From the NCBI RefSeq assembly GCF_001598855.1, contig NZ_BCZS01000021.1, positions 18,898 to 82,897 on the forward strand: a DNA stretch of 64,000 bases, written 5' to 3'. This DNA is from Pluralibacter gergoviae ATCC 33028 = NBRC 105706 (GTDB taxonomy: Bacteria; Pseudomonadota; Gammaproteobacteria; Enterobacterales; Enterobacteriaceae). The position numbers and the translations under genes were made by a program. The stretch's first letter is position 1. Every line of letters starts with the position of its first letter. Below, one piece after another: positions 17,840-26,147 of this stretch. The notes under the pieces are model-generated. The model saw only the letters and a program-made list of their open reading frames with translations, did not search any database and was not told the origin of the DNA.

Positions 17840-18726
17840 CCCCGAGGCCGCGCGGTAAAGCCGATCTGTTCGGCGAGCGCCTGCGGGCGCGGGCCGGGCA
17901 GCTGTCGCCGCGCCTGCTGGCGGTGGCAAACTATATCAATGACAACCGCGAGGCGGTGCTCGAGCGCACGGCGATGGAGATCGCCGCCGCCGCCGGCACC
18001 TCCGATGCGACAGTGGTGCGCGCCGTGCAGGCGCTGGGCTTCTCCGGGCTGCGGGAGCTTAAGCAGACCGTCGAGCGCTGGTTTGGCCCGACGGTGACCT
18101 CCTCGGAGAAGATGCGCTCGACGGTGAGCGCCCTCGCAACCGACGTCAATGCCAGCATAGATTTTGTCCTCGAAGGCCACCGCCGCGCCTGCGATGCGCT
18201 GAGTACGCCCCGCAACCGCAGCGCCGTGGCCCAGGCGGTGGCGCTGCTCGGGGAGGCGGGGCAGGTGGGCCTGTTCGGCATCGGCGCTTCCGGTATCCTC
18301 GCCGAGTACAGCGCCCGGCTGTTCAGCCGCATCGGCCTGCCCGCCTATGTGATGAACCGCACCGGCTTCAGCCTCGCCGAGCAGCTGCTGCGCATGCAGC
18401 GCGGTGACGTGCTGATCGTGATGGGACAAAAGTCGCCGCACCGCGAAGGGCTTACGACGCTGCGGGAGGCGAAGCGCCTCGGGATCCCGGCTATTCTGCT
18501 GACCCAGGCGGTGGACTCCCGCTTCAGCCAGGAGGCGCAGGTGGTGATCGAGGTACCGCGCGGCGGCGGCGATGGGCGCATGCCGCTCCACGGTACGGTG
18601 CTGGTATGCCTGGAGATGATTGTCCTGTCGGTCGCCGCCGCGGCGCCGCAGAAAACCCTGAAGTCGATGAAGCGGGTGAACGATCTGCACAAGGCGATAG
18701 GCCGCTCCGGCGGGCGAAGAGGGTAA
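17836..18726 (+). CDS. RpiR/MurR-family transcriptional regulator with SIS domain
   Basis: 296-residue regulator: N-terminal RpiR-type helix-turn-helix (about residues 20-95; MEIAAAAGTSDATVVRAVQA, then GFSGLRELKQTV) and a C-terminal SIS sugar-isomerase-like domain (about 130-265; GLFGIGASGILAEYSARLF, VLIVMGQKSPHREG, ILLTQAVDS). It is translationally coupled to the iron-importer binding protein (ATGA overlap), so it belongs to that operon. RpiR regulators normally sense sugar phosphates, so its place at the end of a siderophore-type ABC operon is unusual. It may act on its own operon or on genes elsewhere. Confidence 0.87.
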   Translation: MTPRPRGKADLFGERLRARAGQLSPRLLAVANYINDNREAVLERTAMEIAAAAGTSDATVVRAVQALGFSGLRELKQTVERWFGPTVTSSEKMRSTVSALATDVNASIDFVLEGHRRACDALSTPRNRSAVAQAVALLGEAGQVGLFGIGASGILAEYSARLFSRIGLPAYVMNRTGFSLAEQLLRMQRGDVLIVMGQKSPHREGLTTLREAKRLGIPAILLTQAVDSRFSQEAQVVIEVPRGGGDGRMPLHGTVLVCLEMIVLSVAAAAPQKTLKSMKRVNDLHKAIGRSGGRRG

Positions 18727-18797
18727 TGCGCGGGCCACTTGCGCCGCGGCGCGCGCTGAATTAGGGTGAAAAGACCTTTCCTCATTCAAGGTACGCT

Positions 18798-19523
18798 ATG
18801 GCCTACACTTCGCCGCTGCTGGCGGCGCTTCCCGGTATTCGCCACGGTTTTCTCAACGCCGCCGAAACGGCGGCGTTTGATCGCGAACCGCTGGTAGACA
18901 TTAAGCAGGTTCACGGCTGCGACATCCTGACGTTCCCCCACGTCCAGGCCGAACGCCCGCAGGCCGACGGCGTTTTTACCGAGATCGCGGGCCAGCCGCT
19001 GGGCGTTTATACCGCCGACTGCCTGCCGCTGCTGATGGCCAGCCGCGACGGCCGCTTTATCAGCTGCGTTCACGCCGGATGGCGCGGTGCGGCGCTGGGC
19101 ATCGCCGAACGCGCCGTGGCGCGATTCGCGGAGCAGGGCGTGGCGGCGGCCGACGTTGTGGTGGCGATAGGTCCGCACATTCGCGCCTGCTGCTATGAGG
19201 TATCGGCCGCGTTTTACGCCCAGCTGCTGGCGACGCCCTCGGGCGCGCTGGCCGCGGCAAACCGCCAGTCGCTGTTTTTCAGCCGGCCGCAGCGGCCTAC
19301 AGCCGGGAGTCCGGCGGCCAGGGAGGCGAATAGCCTGTGGTTTGACCTGGCCGCGTTTGCCGTACTGGCGCTCGAAAAGGCGGGCGTTCCGCGTGAAAAT
19401 ATCGACGTGCTGGCGCGCTGTACCTACTGTACGCCGGATGAAGCGCTGGGATCGTTTCGCCGCCGCACGCATTCCCCCGCAGAGAAGACCCAGCAGGTTT
19501 CATGGATTGTGAAACAGGGATAA
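18798..19523 (+). CDS. PgeF/YfiH-family protein (peptidoglycan editing factor, 'polyphenol oxidase' family)
   Basis: 241-residue protein of the YfiH/PgeF family. The family's metal-binding motif set is visible: DIKQVHG near the start, YTADCLPLL, CVHAGWRGAALGI, GPHIRACCYEV and CTYCTPDEALGSFRR at the end. E. coli PgeF removes wrongly incorporated L-serine from UDP-MurNAc-tripeptide precursors; other members were called laccases. The normal enterobacterial yfiH lies next to rluD and clpB, not here, so this is probably a second copy. AAGG stands before the ATG and a hairpin follows the stop. The 71-base gap after the RpiR gene leaves co-transcription open. Confidence 0.8.
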   Translation: MAYTSPLLAALPGIRHGFLNAAETAAFDREPLVDIKQVHGCDILTFPHVQAERPQADGVFTEIAGQPLGVYTADCLPLLMASRDGRFISCVHAGWRGAALGIAERAVARFAEQGVAAADVVVAIGPHIRACCYEVSAAFYAQLLATPSGALAAANRQSLFFSRPQRPTAGSPAAREANSLWFDLAAFAVLALEKAGVPRENIDVLARCTYCTPDEALGSFRRRTHSPAEKTQQVSWIVKQG

Positions 19524-19524
19524 A

Positions 19525-19546
19525 AAAACCGGCGAGAGCCGGTTTT
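19525..19546. terminator. Bidirectional-type hairpin after the PgeF-like gene
   Basis: Stem arms AAAACCGGC (19525-19533) and GCCGGTTTT (19538-19546) with a GAGA loop; the A-run and T-run would serve both strands. It separates the plus-strand PgeF-like gene from the small minus-strand gene. Confidence 0.8.
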
Positions 19547-19550
19547 GATA

Positions 19551-19691
19551 TCAGATTTTGCAGGCGTCGCCGCAGTCGTCGTCCGCTTCGATCGCTTCAG
19601 CCTTTTTGTCGGCCTCCTGCTGGCGGGCTGCGTTGCGCTCTTCCGCCTCTTCCAGACCTGCAATCACCAGATTGTCGGGATCGATTTCCAT
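19551..19691 (-). CDS. Small acidic hypothetical protein with C-terminal cysteines
   Basis: 46-residue frame reading MEIDPDNLVIAGLEEAEERN..., with a highly charged central helix (Glu, Lys, Ala, Gln) and a C-terminal DDDCGDACKI holding two cysteines four apart. Start ATG 19691 is preceded by CAGGT seven bases upstream, and the stop is followed by the shared hairpin. Not recognised. It codes like a real gene (plausible ribosome site, terminator, helix-like composition), and the paired cysteines might bind a metal or form a disulfide; that is inference. Confidence 0.6.
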   Translation of the reverse strand: MEIDPDNLVIAGLEEAEERNAARQQEADKKAEAIEADDDCGDACKI

Positions 19692-19801
19692 TTTTTACCT
19701 GCCTGCTGTAGAGAGTGAATACCTACGTAGAATATAGCAAAAAAATCGTGGCGCATTCGCGGAGCGTGCCGCCATTACCCCGGTAGGTGATCGGCGCGGC
19801 G

Positions 19802-21079
19802 TTAAAATGCATATTCCAGCGCCAGGCGGTTCTGCCAGAAATTCTTGTCTGAGTTGGATGCCGTCTGTACACCTGCAAAGTCGGAGATGCTGAACCCTTT
19901 GAGAATTCCGCCAAAGCGCCAGGTGCCGTATACCAGATATTCAGATTGGTTGCGGCTACCGGCCCCGGCGACGGGCGTGAGATCCATAAAAGAGTAGCGG
20001 CTGCCGAGTGAAAGCTGTTCGCCCGCTTGCCAGTTGAGGTCGGTTGAATAGGCATTGCCGCTGCCTAAATCCTGGGTGCTGGTAAAAAAGGGCTGAGCGA
20101 AGTAGGGACCAGAAGCCGTATTATGGGCATAGGGTGTCACCAGTGAACCGTTACCATAGGAACTACCGCTCGCGGCAATATGATCATAATTAAGTGACCA
20201 GGCAAGAGTAGAGATAATATTCATGCTGAACTGAATACCATAACTGGTGCTATTCACCTCACCCGCCAGGGCCTTACCTTCGCTGACTCCGCGAATAAAC
20301 TGTGCGCCTAATTTCGGCTGCCGATCGCTATTTAACCAGGAGAGAAAGCCATCGCTATAAAAAAGTTTTGTGTACTCATCATAGTTTTCATACCACAGTT
20401 GGCCGATGAGCTTCTTGTCGTTTATGTTAAGACTGCGACCGCCGCCAATCGCCCACATGCCGTTGGTTTTACCCTCGGCCTCGTCATAGGCGGTGGTTTT
20501 ATGAAAATGTTCATCTCCCCATGACTTATAGCGCGTTATCCGCGTGGCATGGAGAAAATTTTCGCTGTCACCATAATTCATATCAATGCCGCGAAATAAA
20601 ATCGGCGTAATGCGCCAGTCGTAGTCGCCAACAAAAGGAAGATTGATACGCTGGTTGCCTGCGGTAATGCTGAAATCCTCATCGCGCCAGCGTAAATAAG
20701 CCTCGCCGATAGCAGTTTGATTCGGCCCCAACTCACTGACCAGATGGTCGTTATCATGGTCAATGCCTCGCTGCAGTATGGCGCTGGTACCAAGGCTAAA
20801 GCCATAATAGTCTGCTGTGGTATAGTTGAGGCTTCCCCCGTAGCTGATCGTATCCTGACTGAGACCGGGTACAAAGTATGCGTTGTGCGTAGAGTAATAA
20901 AGGCTGCGAAGGTTACCGCTGACTGAGCCACAGGTAAACATTTCTGTCAGGGAGTTGGCTGTGCTATTTTTACACTCGTCGGTAATTGATATCGCCGCCA
21001 TCGCCTGGGGGGCGAAGAATGTAGCGGGAATAAAGAAGGCGGCCAACTTTATCGGCATTGTTATTTGGTGTGTCTTCAA
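19802..21079 (-). CDS. OprD-family outer membrane porin
   Basis: About 425-residue porin-like protein with a signal peptide (KLAAFFIPATFFAPQAMAA), the OprD-type sequence NLRSLYYSTHNAYF, regularly alternating beta strands, and an aromatic C-terminal ALEYAF. The family forms 18-stranded monomeric channels for small solutes. The TTG at 21079 has GAGGA seven bases upstream and gives MKTHQITMPIKLAAFF as signal start; ATG codons at 21109, 21106 and 21058 are alternatives. It is the last gene of the minus-strand operon that begins at 27.9 kb, 78 bases after the oxidase gene, so it is likely the outer-membrane entry for that pathway's substrate. Lower GC than the iron genes to its left. Confidence 0.8.
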   Translation of the reverse strand: MKTHQITMPIKLAAFFIPATFFAPQAMAAISITDECKNSTANSLTEMFTCGSVSGNLRSLYYSTHNAYFVPGLSQDTISYGGSLNYTTADYYGFSLGTSAILQRGIDHDNDHLVSELGPNQTAIGEAYLRWRDEDFSITAGNQRINLPFVGDYDWRITPILFRGIDMNYGDSENFLHATRITRYKSWGDEHFHKTTAYDEAEGKTNGMWAIGGGRSLNINDKKLIGQLWYENYDEYTKLFYSDGFLSWLNSDRQPKLGAQFIRGVSEGKALAGEVNSTSYGIQFSMNIISTLAWSLNYDHIAASGSSYGNGSLVTPYAHNTASGPYFAQPFFTSTQDLGSGNAYSTDLNWQAGEQLSLGSRYSFMDLTPVAGAGSRNQSEYLVYGTWRFGGILKGFSISDFAGVQTASNSDKNFWQNRLALEYAF

Positions 21080-21157
21080 TTTTTTATCCTCGTGAATAAG
21101 TAACATCAATAACCACTGTGCTTTATAATTGTCGGATTTGGATGAATGTAGGTTTTA

Positions 21158-22594
21158 TTATTCTGTGGGTTTACGCTCAGGGAGTGCCAGCGGATTCGGA
21201 ATCAGCGGTAACGTCTCGTGAATATCCCAGCCACGCAGCTTTCCGGGGTTGAGCAATCCGTTGGGATCAATACAATGCTTAACCGACACCACCTCTGGGC
21301 GGATGACACCTTGTTTGCCATCTTCGACGGCGACGACATGCGGATTGTTCACCTTGATATGATGCTCACGGAATATATCCATTATTTCATTCAGTCTGTC
21401 TGCCGTTGAATAGCGAACCAGCTGCAGTCCGCTGGCAGTAATATTACCCTCGACATCGCGCAAAAATTCAATGTGTGAAATAACCTCATCACCGAACAGC
21501 TCATGCATATGAGCAATCTGATTGCGATAATTATCAATAGAAAATGCGGTTTGCAGATAGGTCAGCGTACTGTCCACTTTCAGCGCATGCAGGGTGGTGT
21601 GATTCCAGCAATACTCCAGCAGCGATCTGCTGATGGGACGTGACTCATCTGTTTCCTGACGCAGCGCACTCTGTCCGCCGAATTGAGTAACAAGTGACGG
21701 GCACAGCACTTCGCTTTCTTCAGCGACGGCACTGATGACGGCATGCTGATGGGCCTGATAGTGATGTTTCAGATGGCTGAACCAGGCAGGAATGGGGGCC
21801 GCAAAGAGGGCCACCTGGCGCTTTATGAGGCCCGGGGAGCGGGTCAGTGCATTTGCATAATCCAGCGCCTGGCTGAAGGTATCAAATACGTCCAGACGTT
21901 CTGTCCACCGGTGGCACGGGGCGAGGGCCAGCTCCACCTCCAGAACAATACCGGTGGTTCCATAGGTATGGTGCAGGAGCAGGGCCTGTGGCGCGGGAAT
22001 CGTCAACAGGCGAGGCTCGGCTTCGACGGTCATCACTCTGATGCTGAGCACGTTGCCGGCAGCCGCGAGGGGGCCGTAAGTGATTGAACCAATGCCGCCA
22101 AAGCCGCCGCTAAACAGTCCGCCCAGCGTAGCCTGACGATAAGTGGAGGGCATACAGCGCAGCTCCCAACCTGTCGCCCGCGCTGACTTTTCAATCTCGC
22201 CAAGCCTGATCCCGGTCTGCGCGCGCAGGATCCCTTCCCGCTGCTGGCAGATGTGGCTAAATCCGCTCATGTCCACCATAATCCCGCCCTGCAGCGGCAC
22301 TAGCTGTCCGTAGTTGCCGGTCGCGGCACCCCGCATCATGAGCGGAAGCCCGTGAGCCACACAGGCAGATACCAGCTTTCTCAGTTCGCTCTCCGTACGC
22401 GGGCGTACAACGGCATCCGCCTGCTTTTCCTTCAGCTGCGCTTTCAGTATCGGGCTAAACCAGTGGAAATCCTGCGAAAAACGCTTAACTTTTGCCGGAT
22501 GTAGCGTCCAGTCGAGTTCAGGCAGGCTTTCCTGAACACTTGCTACCGCAAGCTGCCGCTGATGCGCATCGGGCCAGGGTTCTTTCACGGTCAT
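21158..22594 (-). CDS. FAD-linked oxidase/dehydrogenase (VAO/GlcD type)
   Basis: About 478-residue flavoprotein with an N-terminal PCMH-type FAD-binding domain (VVRPRTESELRKLVSAC, then LMMRGAATGNYGQLVP, and GGLFSGGFGGIGSITYGPLA) and a C-terminal oxidase domain ending in CIDPNGLLNPGKLRGW, the signature of glycolate/D-lactate/alkyl-DHAP-type enzymes. It oxidises an unknown substrate, presumably a product of the neighbouring hydrolases. No histidine-attached flavin motif is evident. Start is uncertain: ATG 22606, ATG 22594 or GTG 22588 are in frame, and AGGAG sits best (seven bases) before the GTG. It follows the permease gene by 22 bases. No signal peptide, so cytoplasmic. Confidence 0.82.
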   Translation of the reverse strand: MTVKEPWPDAHQRQLAVASVQESLPELDWTLHPAKVKRFSQDFHWFSPILKAQLKEKQADAVVRPRTESELRKLVSACVAHGLPLMMRGAATGNYGQLVPLQGGIMVDMSGFSHICQQREGILRAQTGIRLGEIEKSARATGWELRCMPSTYRQATLGGLFSGGFGGIGSITYGPLAAAGNVLSIRVMTVEAEPRLLTIPAPQALLLHHTYGTTGIVLEVELALAPCHRWTERLDVFDTFSQALDYANALTRSPGLIKRQVALFAAPIPAWFSHLKHHYQAHQHAVISAVAEESEVLCPSLVTQFGGQSALRQETDESRPISRSLLEYCWNHTTLHALKVDSTLTYLQTAFSIDNYRNQIAHMHELFGDEVISHIEFLRDVEGNITASGLQLVRYSTADRLNEIMDIFREHHIKVNNPHVVAVEDGKQGVIRPEVVSVKHCIDPNGLLNPGKLRGWDIHETLPLIPNPLALPERKPTE

Positions 22595-22616
22595 ACTCCT
22601 TCTCATAGGGGGGAGG

Positions 22617-23432
22617 CTAGTGTGTTTGCGTAACTTCACTTTCGTGCCAGGCACGGAGCGCGCGGCGGGAGAGCCACGACATCGCCGCAAAGAGCACTAT
22701 GCCTGCCAGTGAAATCAGTAATAAGGCGGCAAACATGAGCGGAATATTCAGTTGATATCCGGCCTGCAATATTTGATAGGCAAGGCCGGTATTATTTCCG
22801 CCGGTCCCCGCAACAAACTCCGCCACCACGGCACCAATCAGCGACAGGCCAGAGGAGATCCTTAGCGCGCCGAAAAAATAGGGCAGCGCAGAAGGGATCC
22901 TTAAACGCACTAAGGTCTGTAGGCGGGTGGCCCGGCTTAGTTTGAAATAGCTCAGCAAACCCGGAGAAATGCTTCTTAACCCCTGCGTGGTATTGGAGAT
23001 GATAGGGAAGATAGCCATCAGCGTTGAGCACACGACCAGCGATAGCGTCGTGTCCTTCACCCAAATAATGATCAGCGGTGCGATAGCGACGATTGGCGTA
23101 ACCTGCAAAAAGACGATATAGGGAAAGAAAGCCGTTTCAATAAACCTGTTCTGCACCAGAATAAAGGCAATTAAAACGCCGCTAACGGTTGCTAATGCAA
23201 ACGAGAGGAGCGTGATTTTCAGCGTGAACACCAGAGATGTCAACAGCATTGCCATGTTGCTCCAGAGGCTTTCAAGCATGGCCTGCGGAGAAGGTACCAG
23301 AAAGGGAGGAATATTAAATGCGCTGATGGCAAATTGCCATATCAGCACCACGGCTATGGCAACCAGTACGGGGGAGAGTATTTTAAAGAAAAGGGGATGA
23401 TTTACCCACGGCGTTGATTTTCTGGCGTTCAT
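22617..23432 (-). CDS. ABC transporter permease, SsuC/ThiX (NitT/TauT) type
   Basis: 271-residue inner membrane permease with about six hydrophobic segments and the EAA-type cytoplasmic loop (ISPGLLSYFKLSRATRLQTL, then RIPSALPYFFGALRISSGLS, followed by VVAEFVAG). Family: type I importers for nitrate, taurine, sulfonates and thiamine pyrimidines. It overlaps the ATPase stop by four bases and works with the adjacent ATPase and THI5/NMT1-like binding protein. Confidence 0.9.
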   Translation of the reverse strand: MNARKSTPWVNHPLFFKILSPVLVAIAVVLIWQFAISAFNIPPFLVPSPQAMLESLWSNMAMLLTSLVFTLKITLLSFALATVSGVLIAFILVQNRFIETAFFPYIVFLQVTPIVAIAPLIIIWVKDTTLSLVVCSTLMAIFPIISNTTQGLRSISPGLLSYFKLSRATRLQTLVRLRIPSALPYFFGALRISSGLSLIGAVVAEFVAGTGGNNTGLAYQILQAGYQLNIPLMFAALLLISLAGIVLFAAMSWLSRRALRAWHESEVTQTH

Positions 23433-24265
23433 TTCTTTCCCTCGCAGAGTGACTGACTAGCCTGAAGCAGGCTGTCCTGCAGCTGTTTTGCATAGCGCGA
23501 AAATGTCGGACTGACGCGAAACGCGTCGTCGCGCGGATAGAGGGCATTGATGGGAATATCTTCAACGATTCGACCGGGTCTGGCGGCCATCATAATGACG
23601 CGCTGTGAAAGAAAGACGGCTTCATGTATGGAGTGAGTTACAAAAACGACGGTCAGTCCCTGCTCTCGCCACAGTTGCAGCAGGTCGCTGTCCAGTTTGT
23701 TGCGGGTAATTTCATCCAGAGCCCCAAAGGGTTCGTCCATTAGCAGCAATTTGGGACGGGTCACAAGCCCGCGGGCGATGGAGACGCGCATCTGCATACC
23801 GCCTGACAGCTCTCGTGGTAAAACACTGGCAAACTGCGCAAGACCAACCAGCTTAAGCACTTCCACGACCCGGGCGTCTGCTTCTTTACGCGCAACGCCG
23901 GCCAGATCGAGCGGCAGACGCACATTGTTGTGTACGTTGCTCCACGGCATGAGCGTCGCTTCCTGAAAGACAAAAGAGAGCGGCAGCGGCGCCTTTTCAC
24001 TGCTATCGCGGCGCCACAGTAACAGCCTTCCGTCGCTTGGCTCAATTAAGCCTGCAACCATTTTCAGAAGCGTGCTTTTCCCGCATCCGGATGGGCCCAG
24101 CAGGGTAATAAACTCTCCCTGACGCACGGTAAGGTTTACCGGCAGCAGGGCCCGTGTGCCGTTGTGATAGGTCTTTTCTGCCGACAGTACTTCAATAACC
24201 GGTTCTGCCGCAGCAGGAACGGGCGGGGTCTCATTCAGCACGACAGAAGTTACCGCAGGGCTCAT
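23429..24265 (-). CDS. ABC transporter ATPase, SsuB/ThiZ type
   Basis: 278-residue ATPase with Walker A GPSGCGKST, Q-loop LSFVFQEATLMPW, signature ELSGGMQMR, Walker B LLLMDEPFGALDE and switch VTHSIHEA. The FQEATLMPW and SGGMQMRVSIARGL wording is typical of nitrate/sulfonate/thiamine-pyrimidine importers. An N-terminal extension of about 25 proline/alanine/valine-rich residues precedes the ATPase fold. ATGA overlaps link it to both neighbours, so the three transport genes are translationally coupled. Confidence 0.92.
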   Translation of the reverse strand: MSPAVTSVVLNETPPVPAAAEPVIEVLSAEKTYHNGTRALLPVNLTVRQGEFITLLGPSGCGKSTLLKMVAGLIEPSDGRLLLWRRDSSEKAPLPLSFVFQEATLMPWSNVHNNVRLPLDLAGVARKEADARVVEVLKLVGLAQFASVLPRELSGGMQMRVSIARGLVTRPKLLLMDEPFGALDEITRNKLDSDLLQLWREQGLTVVFVTHSIHEAVFLSQRVIMMAARPGRIVEDIPINALYPRDDAFRVSPTFSRYAKQLQDSLLQASQSLCEGKK

Positions 24266-25245
24266 GGCATCACCTTCGCATCTTTTATTAAATCGAGGGT
24301 ATAGGTCCGGGCGAACGGCACTTTATCGGCATCGATCAGCTTGTTTTGTACCAGCATATCCCAGGTCTTTTTCAGGCGGGCTTCTGCGATCGTGCCAATA
24401 CCGCTGCTTTGCGCATCACCGCCGGTGACCAGGGCAAATTTCTTCATCTGCGCAATCCCAAAGGCTATCTGATCGGCGCCCATCTGTGGATTGGCTTTCT
24501 GGATCAGGGCGTTCCCCGCCGCCGGATCCTGCAAATACGCTTTCCATCCCTGCATCGAGGCCTTAATAAAAGCGGCGATAATGCGCGGGCGTTTTTTTAC
24601 CGTATCGGCCATGCATATAATGGCGTTCCCGTAAGGCGGATAGCCCCAGTCGCTGAGCGGATAAACGTAGAACGGCTGGCCGCCTTTCGCGACGGCAAAG
24701 GGCTCGGAGGTGAGATAACCCTGCTGCACCAGGTTCTTGTCCGCCAGGAAGGGCTGTACGCTGAAGGTATAGGGCCGCACTTTGCTGGCGCTGAAGCCCA
24801 GTTCACTTTTGGCCCAGGGCCAGAAAGAGGTATAGGCTTCCGTCGCCAGCAGAAATGTTTTGTCCTTTAATGCCTGGGGCGTAGCAATCTTGTCATGGCT
24901 GATGAAAACGGTGGGTGAGTGCTGAAAGACGGTCGCCACTGTCACGGCGTGGATGCCCGCCTGCCAGGTTTCCAGCGCCTGCACGTTATCGCCGAGGGTG
25001 CAATCGGCCTGTCCAGCCGCCATCAACTGCATCACACTCACCTGCGGGCCGCCCATTTTAATGGTGACGTCAAGGCCAGCGCGTTGATACAGACCGGCTG
25101 CCTGCGCCTGGTAAAAACCGCCGTGCTCGGCTTGTGCATACCAGTTGGTCAGAAAGGTAAATTTTTCTTCGGCGTGCGCGTGGTTCGCAGCCGTAAAAAG
25201 CAGCAGGCCAGTTAAGGCGGGTGAAAATGTATTAATGATTTTCAT
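24262..25245 (-). CDS. THI5/NMT1-like ABC substrate-binding protein
   Basis: 327-residue periplasmic binding protein with a Sec signal (MKIINTFSPALTGLLLFTAANHAHA). The N-lobe motif LTNWYAQAEHGGFYQAQA followed by GLY corresponds to the aromatic/histidine pocket of ThiY/THI5-type proteins that bind pyrimidines. Later landmarks are VMQLMAAGQADCTLGDNVQ and QQGYLTSEPFA. The likely ligand is a small flat nitrogen heterocycle, in line with the deaminase and amidohydrolase genes upstream; nitrate/sulfonate-type ligands are the alternative. Start at ATG 25245, giving the signal peptide; upstream frame to 25446 overlaps the creatininase gene. Confidence 0.86.
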   Translation of the reverse strand: MKIINTFSPALTGLLLFTAANHAHAEEKFTFLTNWYAQAEHGGFYQAQAAGLYQRAGLDVTIKMGGPQVSVMQLMAAGQADCTLGDNVQALETWQAGIHAVTVATVFQHSPTVFISHDKIATPQALKDKTFLLATEAYTSFWPWAKSELGFSASKVRPYTFSVQPFLADKNLVQQGYLTSEPFAVAKGGQPFYVYPLSDWGYPPYGNAIICMADTVKKRPRIIAAFIKASMQGWKAYLQDPAAGNALIQKANPQMGADQIAFGIAQMKKFALVTGGDAQSSGIGTIAEARLKKTWDMLVQNKLIDADKVPFARTYTLDLIKDAKVMP

Positions 25246-25261
25246 GGCAGGCGGCCCCTTT

Positions 25262-26128
25262 TTATTCAGAAAGTAAGGATGATGTGGTGTTGACGAAACC
25301 GTTCCAGCGATCTTTTCCCCAGCTTGCTTCCCGGCGGACCACCCACTGCATATGGTGGACCTCGGTGATGGCCCTCGCCCAGCTTTCAGCCAGCGAATCA
25401 AGCAGCGCCTGGCCCTGTTCTGGCGTTGCCTGGGTGGGATCGCCAATCACGCCCGAAGGGCCAAAGTCATAGGCTGCCCACGCCGCTGCGGGACGTCCGG
25501 CTGATAAAGTCGGGCAGGGAAACTCAGGCGGGTAACTGGCCGCGGCGTACTCCATATGTACGCTCTCCGGCGCCAGGGCCAGCATCAGCGCCGTTTCACT
25601 GTGGCCTGCGTGCATCGCCAGCCTCTGCTCTTTTGCGCTGAGAAATTGATTCTCGATATTAGGGACCCGAAAGACATCGTGGGCTATCATGACCATATCA
25701 CCGTGGCGCAGGCGCATTTCGCGTGCCGCTATCTGGAGGATCTGCGGTTGCCCGCCGTGGCCATTGATCATCAATAATTTGCGAAAACCGCAGCGGTACA
25801 GCGATTCGGCGATATCCAGCAGCGTGTGTAGTAGCGTTTCGCCACTTAGCGTCAGCGTACCGGGAAAGTGAAGGTGCTCGTCGGATTTGCCGTAGACGAT
25901 AGGCGCAATAGCAAACGCAGGGATCTCTTCGGGCAGGCGGGCAAGAGCATGTCCTGCAACGCCGGAGGAGATAACGCTATCGACGGAGCAGGGCAGATGC
26001 GGCCCGTGCTGCTCAATAGCACCGGTCGGCAGTACAATTACCGTATTGGCCTTATCGGGCAGATCGGCGATCGCCGCCCAGCTCAAAAAGGGCAGAAAGC
26101 GTGCGGCAGGGAGATAACCGTTAATCAT
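25262..26128 (-). CDS. Creatininase-family amidohydrolase
   Basis: 288-residue member of the creatininase/MftE/FAPy-deformylase family. Metal-binding residues are in place: GAIEQHGPHL (Glu and His), SVDSVIS (Asp), NGHGGQ (His) and HAGHSETALML (Glu). The family hydrolyses cyclic amides (creatinine) or N-formyl pyrimidines. GAGGTG stands before ATG 26128; the longer frame to 26191 lies over the Rid gene end. It follows that gene by 19 bases. The usual NGHGGN is NGHGGQ here. Substrate unknown; together with the CodA-like gene, creatinine-like or formylamino-pyrimidine-like amides are plausible. Confidence 0.85.
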   Translation of the reverse strand: MINGYLPAARFLPFLSWAAIADLPDKANTVIVLPTGAIEQHGPHLPCSVDSVISSGVAGHALARLPEEIPAFAIAPIVYGKSDEHLHFPGTLTLSGETLLHTLLDIAESLYRCGFRKLLMINGHGGQPQILQIAAREMRLRHGDMVMIAHDVFRVPNIENQFLSAKEQRLAMHAGHSETALMLALAPESVHMEYAAASYPPEFPCPTLSAGRPAAAWAAYDFGPSGVIGDPTQATPEQGQALLDSLAESWARAITEVHHMQWVVRREASWGKDRWNGFVNTTSSLLSE

Positions 26129-26147
26129 CGTACACCTCTCGACGTCA

